From assembly GCA_029777855.1 (NCBI GenBank), contig JAKORL010000082.1, positions 1 through 32,433 of the forward strand: a stretch of DNA of 32,433 nucleotides, given 5' to 3'. How positions within the stretch are numbered: the first letter of the stretch is position 1; each line of letters opens with the position of its first letter. The stretch comes from Pseudomonadota bacterium (lineage in GTDB: Bacteria; Pseudomonadota; Gammaproteobacteria; JAIEPX01). The position numbers were made by a program, and so were the translations under genes. Positions 1-6,480 of the stretch are shown here, one piece after another. The notes under the pieces were generated by a model. The model was not told the DNA's origin, did not search any database, and saw nothing but the letters and a program-made list of their open reading frames with translations.

Positions 1-579
1 AGCCGTTTTAACCACTAGTTTCGCTAACATATCGTATTCGATATTCACAGGTGAGCCTACTTTCATCAGCGATAAATTTGTCACTTCTAATGTATGTGGT
101 ATCAACATTACAGTAAAACCGACTTCTGTCAGTGTATTGATCGTTAAGCTTACACCATTTACGGCAACACTGCCTTTTTCTACCAAATAATCTAAGCCTG
201 GATCGTCTTCACAACAAGCAAATCTTACCGATATGAATTCACCTTGCTCTTCAATTTGAACAACGGTTGCTATGGTATCCACATGCCCAGTGACAAAATG
301 TCCACCCAATTTATCACCCACGCGCAAGGAGCGTTCCAAATTAACTGCCGATCCTAGCATGCAATTCCCGAAGGTCGTAACCGCTAATGTTTCGGGTGAT
401 AATTCAACATTAAATTGCCCCCCCTTAGGCTCAAGGGCTGTTAAACAGACGCCATCGATTGCAATACTTTCTCCAATATCAATATCTTCAAATTGAGATT
501 GTATTGTTAAACGACAACCTTTGCTCGTAGGAACTACGGCTTGAATTGTACCAAAATGATGGACTAGACCCGTAAACAT
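1..579 (-). CDS. ribE: Riboflavin synthase alpha subunit, 3' end outside the window
   Basis: Condenses two molecules of 6,7-dimethyl-8-ribityllumazine into riboflavin, the last step of the riboflavin pathway, in the cytoplasm. Reading the minus strand from ATG at 579 gives 193 residues with no stop before the window edge; the family is usually about 200-215 residues, so only the extreme C-terminus is missing. The N-terminus MFTGLV is the family hallmark. Two lumazine-binding halves are visible (about 1-97 and 98-193), with GHFVTGHVD at 93-101 and the paired motifs IDGVCLT (41-47) and VNGVSLT (140-146), which reflect the internal duplication. The start is fixed by a good ribosome binding site, GGAGG, six bases upstream. 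It follows ribD on the same strand after a 145-bp gap. No FMN riboswitch is recognisable in that gap or before ribD. Confident identification. Confidence 0.95.
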   Translation of the reverse strand, partial: MFTGLVHHFGTIQAVVPTSKGCRLTIQSQFEDIDIGESIAIDGVCLTALEPKGGQFNVELSPETLAVTTFGNCMLGSAVNLERSLRVGDKLGGHFVTGHVDTIATVVQIEEQGEFISVRFACCEDDPGLDYLVEKGSVAVNGVSLTINTLTEVGFTVMLIPHTLEVTNLSLMKVGSPVNIEYDMLAKLVVKTA

Positions 580-724
580 TTACACCTCCAACAAAAACTC
601 GCCTATTTTGACAATATCGAGTGTACCAATCTTGTCTAAAATCTGTGAGGTTTGCCATTCTAGCAATATACTGAATGATTACCAATAATATATCAATGTA
701 ACATCATGATTTAAAGGAAATTTA

Positions 725-1849
725 TCATAACGACATTTCCAAAACAGCTTCATCTCCCACAAAATGCCATTGCTTTCGAGAAAACTGATCAAACGATAAT
801 ATTCCCTCGTTAAATGCTGATTGAGCCTGATTACCTAACCATTTAGGTGCACAATAAACGATGAGTTTATGTACAAGTTTCGTTTCCATGAGCGATTTTA
901 ATAATCGTCCTCCAGCCTCAACCCACAAATCATGCACGCCATCACTGCCTATAATCTGCATTGTTTGCCCAAGATCCAATTGGTTGTTTTGTTCTTCGAT
1001 GGAAATAAAGCGTATGCCACGATCATGTAAATTAGCGGGTATTTTGCCACTATTTTCCGCTGAATAAAACACAGTTATAGGTTGATCATTTTTCCAGATC
1101 TCAAGATCGCCTGTTAAAATGAGTTGACGATCGAGTATATAGAGTCGCTTGCTTAATTGGGTATTATTTACTTTATCACTTGAATTATTATCTATAACAG
1201 CATGATTATTATTGCTATTATTTAACACAACATTTAATGACGGATTATCTTTAATGATGGTTTTTGCCGTAGTTAATAGTGCGTCACTTTGTAAACGGTG
1301 CTGGTACGTTTTTTGTTTTAACGCCTCTCCTGTGATCGATATTCGCTCCCCACCAGGTCCAGCAATTTTTCCATCCAAACTCATCGCAATTTTGGCAGTC
1401 ACCCACGGCCTTTGTGTGGAATGCCAATGAGAGTAACTTTGATAAAACTGATCAATCTCATCACACTCAATGTGTTGAATACTAAGACCCGCATCGAGTA
1501 AACACTGATGCCCATTACCAGCTACAATGGGATTAGGATCTTTGTATGCATAAATCACCCGCTGAATGCCAGATGAAATGATGGCATCCGTGCATGGCGG
1601 CGTACGGCCCGTATGTGAGCAGGGCTCGAGCGTTATATACAGTGTTGCTGATTGCGGATTACCTTGGAAATTCTTTAGAGCAACCGCCTCAGCATGGGGC
1701 TCCCCACACGCATAATGCACCCCTTCTGCTACAACCTCACCATCCTGAACAATCACAGCCCCAACGGCTGGATTAGGCGCACAAAACCCTCTGCGCGTTG
1801 ATGCTAACGCTAGTGCTTTCAACAAATACAGACGATGATCCTGCAACAC
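725..1849 (-). CDS. ribD: Bifunctional riboflavin biosynthesis protein RibD (deaminase/reductase)
   Basis: Catalyses two steps after GTP cyclohydrolase II: deamination of the diaminopyrimidine, then reduction of the ribosyl side chain with NADPH. Counting from the GTG at 1849 the protein has 374 residues, close to the usual length. The N-terminal deaminase domain (about 1-145) has the zinc ligands in PHAEA (H52) and EPCSHTGRTPPC (C77, C86). The reductase domain starts at RPWVTAKIAMSLDGKIAG (about 147) and contains the family's VEAGG motif further on. An Asn/Ser-rich insert of about 20 residues lies in the reductase half. The frame is open up to GTG 1873, but GAGG stands five bases before GTG 1849 and the shorter form matches the usual N-terminus, so 1849 is preferred. 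ribE follows on the same strand. Confidence 0.93.
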   Translation of the reverse strand: MLQDHRLYLLKALALASTRRGFCAPNPAVGAVIVQDGEVVAEGVHYACGEPHAEAVALKNFQGNPQSATLYITLEPCSHTGRTPPCTDAIISSGIQRVIYAYKDPNPIVAGNGHQCLLDAGLSIQHIECDEIDQFYQSYSHWHSTQRPWVTAKIAMSLDGKIAGPGGERISITGEALKQKTYQHRLQSDALLTTAKTIIKDNPSLNVVLNNSNNNHAVIDNNSSDKVNNTQLSKRLYILDRQLILTGDLEIWKNDQPITVFYSAENSGKIPANLHDRGIRFISIEEQNNQLDLGQTMQIIGSDGVHDLWVEAGGRLLKSLMETKLVHKLIVYCAPKWLGNQAQSAFNEGILSFDQFSRKQWHFVGDEAVLEMSL

Positions 1850-1905
1850 CAATACCTCACGATTATCTAACACTAAGACTTTACCGTATTTACCAGAAAA
1901 ACTCT

Positions 1906-1934
1906 ACAGTAAAAATAGCTATTTAAATCATCAA
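1906..1934 (-). promoter_or_regulatory. Candidate sigma-70 promoter for ribD
   Basis: On the minus strand TTGATG (1934-1929) is followed after exactly 17 bases by TACTGT (1911-1906), about 55 bases before the ribD start. The -35 matches consensus at 4 of 6 positions, and the -10 keeps the key TA...T bases. This is a sequence match only. Confidence 0.35.
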
Positions 1935-2130
1935 GTTACCTCTACTTTTCAACACAACCCATGCCATACAACCCGGGGAAAATCGTATTCGTGAGGAACG
2001 CGAAAAATCACCTAATCCATTGATTATTATAGTTATTATCAATTTAAGATATTCCATGAATCATCTCTACTAAATGTTTTATAGGTAGTCAAATTTTACC
2101 TCTGTTCAACAGGCAAATCTGTGGATAGTT
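1935..2130. other. Divergent intergenic region ribD / L,D-transpeptidase
   Basis: The gap between ribD and the next gene is about 370 bp in total, with promoters near each end. In this central part I see no convincing gene, RNA or long repeat, only short open frames without ribosome binding sites. No FMN riboswitch consensus blocks are present. Confidence 0.5.
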
Positions 2131-2138
2131 GCTATAAT
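2131..2138 (+). promoter_or_regulatory. Extended -10 promoter for the L,D-transpeptidase gene
   Basis: The sequence TTGCTATAAT has a perfect -10 hexamer TATAAT (2133-2138) preceded by the TGN extension. No good -35 hexamer lies 16-18 bases upstream, which is normal for extended -10 promoters. Transcription would start near 2145, giving a leader of about 78 nt. Confidence 0.5.
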
Positions 2139-2222
2139 AAAGATAGGTAAGTTAAGCGAATGGAAATCGCACCCGTATAGATAGGACATCACTCAACAAC
2201 ACTAATGTAGAGGAGAGGTGTC

Positions 2223-2969
2223 ATGAAGCTGAGAAAAGTATTGTTACTGAATCTGATCCTGCTCTTTATTCCATTTTTAGCCGTAAACGCTGAAATGGAA
2301 TCGAGTGTCAATGATGAGGATCAAACTGCTGTTGTGGATGAACAGTCAATTGAAAATGACAATCATCAAGAAGGCATAAATCTTTCTGAGGAGGACACTA
2401 CAGTCAGCAACTCGCAATTATCAAATGATAAGAGTGACCAATCAAATACTCAAACTCACAACGTCATTGCTTACAACGATGAAGCCAGTGACGAGGATGA
2501 TAATGGCGATGATGATAAAACGTACTTTGATGAGCGTTATCAAAAATACGCCTATAACACTCCTGAGTATCGAGAAACGCACGGTCGTAGTTTGTTCATC
2601 TTTGATCCTAACAACCATCGTTGGATGGCCTACAACAGCAGTGGAGAACTTGTGGGCTCTGGACGAGCATCAGGGGGTAAAGGATACTGTCCGGACATTC
2701 ATCGAAGATGTAAAACACCGGTAGGATCATTCCGCGTTTACTCAATGGGTGGCCCTGGATGCGTCTCAACTAAATTCCCCGTAGGAAGAGGCGGCGCTCC
2801 CATGCCCTACTGCATGTTCTTCCATGGTGGCTTTGCGATTCACGGCTCCTATGATGTACCCAACCACAATGCCAGCCACGGTTGCATTCGTGTAGAACCT
2901 TCCGCCGCTCGTTGGCTGCAAGAAAATGTCATCGGAATTGGTACAACCGTAGTTGTCAAACCCTATTAA
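2223..2969 (+). CDS. Secreted L,D-transpeptidase (YkuD domain)
   Basis: Forms 3-3 cross-links in peptidoglycan or links peptides to other envelope partners in the periplasm, using a catalytic cysteine. The 248-residue protein starts with a signal peptide (basic MKLRK, hydrophobic 6-20, cleavage likely after VNA at 23). Residues 24-105 are low-complexity and very rich in Asp, Glu, Asn and Ser, with an acidic run around 87-98. The YkuD catalytic domain fills 118-248: FAIHGS (H207), then SHGCIRV with C221 as nucleophile and R223. Several extra cysteines (C156, C163, C180, C197) could form disulfides. Ribosome binding site GGAGAGGTG lies just upstream. A transposon-like repeat begins at the last base of its stop codon. 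The domain is certain; which cross-link it makes is not. Confidence 0.92.
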   Translation: MKLRKVLLLNLILLFIPFLAVNAEMESSVNDEDQTAVVDEQSIENDNHQEGINLSEEDTTVSNSQLSNDKSDQSNTQTHNVIAYNDEASDEDDNGDDDKTYFDERYQKYAYNTPEYRETHGRSLFIFDPNNHRWMAYNSSGELVGSGRASGGKGYCPDIHRRCKTPVGSFRVYSMGGPGCVSTKFPVGRGGAPMPYCMFFHGGFAIHGSYDVPNHNASHGCIRVEPSAARWLQENVIGIGTTVVVKPY

Positions 2970-3221
2970 TGGTGTCGTATCTTTAGTTGTTAGATCTTTT
3001 GCAAATTTGATAATTTAGTTGAGTTAAATTGTTGCTATTTTTGCCATAATAAAACAATTACCGCTTAGGCGATAATGTAATTAGTGGCTTATGTCTATTT
3101 CTCTCTTCTTTGTGACGTGTAGACACCTACTATCGTCACACTCTAATATTTTTAATAACAAATTTATCAATAAAAATTACGTAAATTAGAAAACATCTAA
3201 CAACTAAAGATGCGACACCAT
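2969..3221. repeat. MITE-like element with 32-nt inverted ends
   Basis: The sequence starting ATGGTGTCGTATCTTTAG at 2969 returns as its reverse complement ending at 3221, with arms of 32 nt and only two mismatches, enclosing 189 AT-rich bases without an ORF. A smaller hairpin lies inside (TGTGACG...CGTCACA around 3110-3142). No clear target duplication is seen. The left end overlaps the stop codon of the L,D-transpeptidase gene. The tip GGTGTC..ATCT resembles the tips of the palindromes at 13951 and 22126. No transposase is encoded, so it would be non-autonomous. Confidence 0.65.
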
Positions 3222-3238
3222 ATGGAAGGACACCTTAT

Positions 3239-3253
3239 GGAGTGGTACACTCC
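3239..3253 (+). promoter_or_regulatory. Hairpin GGAGTG-GTA-CACTCC just before the protease start
   Basis: A perfect 6-bp stem with a 3-base loop ends 5 bases before the ATG of the M48 protease gene. The only Shine-Dalgarno-like GGAG near that start is its left arm, so in linear sequence it sits too far away (16 bases) and would be paired when the hairpin forms. It may control translation of the gene. Confidence 0.4.
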
Positions 3254-3258
3254 TACGT

Positions 3259-4665
3259 ATGAAATCAATCTTAATGTTCATTTTAATTTCGATAGCAGCA
3301 ACGACTCCGTGTCATGCCTATCAATTACCTGAATTGGGTAATTCGAGTTATGCTTCACTGCCTCCCAGTGAAGAAAAAAAAATGACCGAGCTTTTTATGA
3401 AAGAGGTACGGGAATCAGTGCCGATTATTCATGATGCTATTTTAGATAATTATATTAACTCACTCGGCAAAAAATTAGTTTCTAACTCGACGGCTCATCA
3501 AAAACAATTTCATTTTTTTATCATCGATTCAGATGATATTAATGCTTTCGCAGGTCCGGGTGCACATATTGCTATTAATTCTGGCACTATTTTACTTGCA
3601 AAAAATGAAGATGAATTAGCCGGTGTACTCGCTCATGAAATTACTCATGTGAGTCAACATCATCTCGCCCGCGCAATGGAAAAAGCACGAGGTAGTACAG
3701 TGACTGCACTCGCAACCATTGCTGCAGCCCTTATTGTTGGAACTACAACAGGACAAGGTGATGCCGCGATGGGCGGATTAATGGCCGCACAAACCCTCAC
3801 CCTCGAAAATCAATTAGGCTATTCACGCGATAATGAACGTGAAGCCGATAGAATTGGTATACAAGTGCTCCATAAAAGCCAATTCGATCCACAAGCCATG
3901 CCAAAATTTCTCTCTCGAATGTCTAAACGACAAATTGATATTATGGATGGACGCTTTTCTTATTTGCGCACGCACCCGATTAATGAAGAACGTATTGCTG
4001 ATGCAAAAGCAAGAGCTGATGAATTGCCGGCGATCCACCACGAAACCTCTTTAAATTTTAAATTAATGCAAATGCGGCTATTAGCGTTGAGCGGTTCCTA
4101 TACTCCCACAAAATTTCAGCACTTTACTACAGACACTGTGAATACTACTTCTCAAGACTATATAGCAAAACAATATGGTCAGGGAATTCTTTTATTTCGA
4201 GGTAGAAAATTATCCGAGGCCGAAAAAATCTTTAATTCTTTACATCAACAACATCCACACAATAGTTTATTTTCTATCGCTCTTGCGGACGTTTATCGAG
4301 AACAACACAATATTATCGCTGCCGAACAAGTACTAGAAAATAGCTATAAAATCAACCCCGATTTTTCTCCCTTAGTGCTCAGCTATTCAGAAATTCTAAT
4401 GGAACAAAATCATTCTCAAAAAGCACTGACATTATTAACAAAATTTACAAAAGAACATTCAAGTAATAATGTAGAGCTACTCGAAGCCCTCGCACAAGCC
4501 CAAGCCAAAAATGGATTAATGAGCCGTGCTTATTTAACTCGCGCTCGCATTTATCAACTCACCGATCAACCTAAGCATGCTCATCTACAAACCCAGCAAG
4601 CATTAAAATACGCCGGAGAATCAGAAAAGGCCTTTATCAAGAATGAAGTGTTATTGAACAATTAA
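3259..4665 (+). CDS. bepA: Periplasmic M48 metalloprotease with TPR domain, BepA-like
   Basis: A zinc protease and chaperone of the periplasm; the family trims or assists outer-membrane proteins, notably LptD, during assembly by the BAM machine. The 468 residues (E. coli BepA is 487) comprise a signal peptide (MKSILMFILI..., cleavage after CHA at 20), an M48 peptidase domain with HEITH at 126-130 and the third-ligand region NEREADRIG (E193, D197), and a C-terminal tetratricopeptide region (about 300-450). The start is chosen because the signal peptide begins there, although the ribosome binding site is poor and partly inside a hairpin. The gene follows the L,D-transpeptidase on the same strand; the 253-bp repeat lies between them. 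Identification of the family is firm, the symbol slightly less so. Confidence 0.9.
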   Translation: MKSILMFILISIAATTPCHAYQLPELGNSSYASLPPSEEKKMTELFMKEVRESVPIIHDAILDNYINSLGKKLVSNSTAHQKQFHFFIIDSDDINAFAGPGAHIAINSGTILLAKNEDELAGVLAHEITHVSQHHLARAMEKARGSTVTALATIAAALIVGTTTGQGDAAMGGLMAAQTLTLENQLGYSRDNEREADRIGIQVLHKSQFDPQAMPKFLSRMSKRQIDIMDGRFSYLRTHPINEERIADAKARADELPAIHHETSLNFKLMQMRLLALSGSYTPTKFQHFTTDTVNTTSQDYIAKQYGQGILLFRGRKLSEAEKIFNSLHQQHPHNSLFSIALADVYREQHNIIAAEQVLENSYKINPDFSPLVLSYSEILMEQNHSQKALTLLTKFTKEHSSNNVELLEALAQAQAKNGLMSRAYLTRARIYQLTDQPKHAHLQTQQALKYAGESEKAFIKNEVLLNN

Positions 4666-4877
4666 TTTAGATAGAAGTCGAAAAATGCATTTCTCCTGCG
4701 TCATGTAAAGCATGCCTAGAAAAAACCGCCCTTACTAGCCATAAAAGAAACATACCATACATTATCAAGGGATTTGACATGTATAAACACAGTCTTGCAA
4801 TTGAAATAGAACAGGTCAAGGACAAAGGCTCAAGTCTAAACTAATTGATTAATTCAGATTTGCCGCGTTTCCATCAT

Positions 4878-5255
4878 TTATTTCAAGTCAAGAGACCGAG
4901 CAAAATGTAATATCAAACGTTGTAATAGAAATTGATATAATGGATTCTCTTCTATATTATAGTGATCACCATAGATTCCTAAATTCCCCATGGGTGTCAT
5001 ATGAACCATTTCTTCAACAACGATACCTTCATTGTTTTTATGACGAGATTGTAGAATTCCAACGAGTGAACCATCAAAAAGGACAACCTCATCTTTTTTT
5101 GATGCAATACAGGCTCGATGAGTTTTTGGAAGCTCTAAATAAAGCTCTGCAGCATCACATTGGTATTCAGGGAACATGCTGTTACTAAAAAAACGTGTGG
5201 GTCTAGATAAAAATGAAAAAAGTGACTCTGCTGCTGACCACGCAAAATCACTCAC
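4878..5255 (-). CDS. Hypothetical protein, 125 aa, downstream of gcdH
   Basis: I do not recognise this protein. It has 125 residues, begins with GTG (MSDFAWSAAESLFSFL), has no signal peptide or clear membrane span, and appears to be mixed alpha/beta with a helical C-terminal end (LYQFLLQRLILHFARSL). It starts 21 bases after the stop of the glutaryl-CoA dehydrogenase gene on the same strand, so it is probably co-transcribed, but its own ribosome binding site is weak (GAGAG about 14 bases upstream). The frame is bounded by an in-frame stop shortly before GTG, so no longer start is available. Its context gives no firm function; a role beside the acyl-CoA dehydrogenase is only a guess. Confidence 0.6.
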   Translation of the reverse strand: MSDFAWSAAESLFSFLSRPTRFFSNSMFPEYQCDAAELYLELPKTHRACIASKKDEVVLFDGSLVGILQSRHKNNEGIVVEEMVHMTPMGNLGIYGDHYNIEENPLYQFLLQRLILHFARSLDLK

Positions 5256-5276
5256 ACTATTCGGTGGGCTCTCAAC

Positions 5277-6434
5277 TCAATTAAACGCATCGATACCTGT
5301 CAGATATTTACCTAGAATTAAATGGTGAATATTATCAGTACCTTCGTAGGTAAATACAGATTCTAAATTGACAACATGACGCATTACAGGATATTCAATA
5401 CTGATGCCGTTGGCGCCCATTAAATTACGGGCCATACGGGCGATTCGCAGGGCTTCGCGGCAGTTGTTCATTTTTGCAAGTGAAATCATTTCGGGTGTCG
5501 CATCGCCCGTGTTCATTAATCGACCAAGTTGTATATTTAAACATTTTGCCTTAATAATTTCGTTATATATGTCGACTAAATCTTTTTGGATTAATTGATA
5601 AGAAGCCAGAGGTTTTGCAAATTGATTGCGCTCTGCTAAATAATTGCTCGCGGTATCAAAACAACTTTCGGCTGCACCAATAACGCCCCAAGCAATACCA
5701 AAGCGCGCTTGATTAAGACAACTTAAGGCACAACTTAAACCTTTTTCTGTGCCGGGCAATAAATTTTCGTCCGGAATCCAGCAGTCGTTTAAGCTGATTT
5801 CTCCAGTGCTTGAAGCGCGTAATGAAAATTTATGTTTCATTTCAGAACAGATGATACCTTTACGATCGGTTTCAACTAAAAACCCTCGAATTCCGTCTGA
5901 TGTGTGAGCCCAAATCAGTGCCAATTGCGCGATAGGGGCATTGGTAATCCACATCTTAGCACCATTGAGTACCCAGCCATTGTTAGATCGTTTGGCATGT
6001 GTTTTCATGCTACTGGGATCCGACCCTGAATCGGGCTCCGTGAGGCCAAAACAACCAATGACTTCCCCCTTAGCCATACGAGGTAACCATTTTTGCTGCT
6101 GCTCTTCTGATCCGAATCGAAATATGGGATACATGCATAATGAACTTTGTACGGAAGAAAAACTGCGAAGTGCGCTATCACCCCGCTCTAATTCCTGACA
6201 GACTAATCCATAGCTATAAGCACTTGCGTTTGAGCCCCCTACACTTTCTGGTAATCGCATACCAAATATACCGAGAGAAGCCATTTGCGCGATTAATTCT
6301 TTAGGAAAGTGGGCCGCTTCATTAGCGGGGGCTAATAATGGCTCGGCGACTTCATTGACAAATCGTCGCACTGAATCACGAATCATGAGTTCTTCGCTTG
6401 AAAATAAGCTATCAAGCATTAAGATATCTTTCAT
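5277..6434 (-). CDS. gcdH: Glutaryl-CoA dehydrogenase
   Basis: An FAD enzyme of the acyl-CoA dehydrogenase superfamily that oxidises and decarboxylates glutaryl-CoA to crotonyl-CoA in lysine and tryptophan breakdown. The 385-residue length is typical. Features specific to this branch are visible: ALRSFSSVQSSL, where the arginine corresponds to the substrate-carboxylate binder, then GCFGLTEPDSGSDPSSM, and near the C-terminus EYPVMRHVVNLESV followed by TYEGT, whose Glu (about 364) is the catalytic base, and ILGKYLTGIDAF. The start ATG at 6434 has AAGGA upstream; a second ATG six codons in is possible. It lies 46 bp after the Sel1-repeat gene on the same strand and is followed at 21 bp by an orphan gene. 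Confidence 0.93.
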   Translation of the reverse strand: MKDILMLDSLFSSEELMIRDSVRRFVNEVAEPLLAPANEAAHFPKELIAQMASLGIFGMRLPESVGGSNASAYSYGLVCQELERGDSALRSFSSVQSSLCMYPIFRFGSEEQQQKWLPRMAKGEVIGCFGLTEPDSGSDPSSMKTHAKRSNNGWVLNGAKMWITNAPIAQLALIWAHTSDGIRGFLVETDRKGIICSEMKHKFSLRASSTGEISLNDCWIPDENLLPGTEKGLSCALSCLNQARFGIAWGVIGAAESCFDTASNYLAERNQFAKPLASYQLIQKDLVDIYNEIIKAKCLNIQLGRLMNTGDATPEMISLAKMNNCREALRIARMARNLMGANGISIEYPVMRHVVNLESVFTYEGTDNIHHLILGKYLTGIDAFN

Positions 6435-6480
6435 AAGCTACATCCTTCATCAATTTATGCTTAAGCATAGCACTGAACGA

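Noticed and set aside
580..724. FMN riboswitch expected near riboflavin genes
   Set aside because: None of the conserved RFN blocks is visible here or upstream of ribD (1850-2222).
4940..5188. 82-codon plus-strand open frame opposite the 125-aa gene
   Set aside because: No ribosome binding site or recognisable motif, and it is antisense to a better-supported gene next to gcdH.
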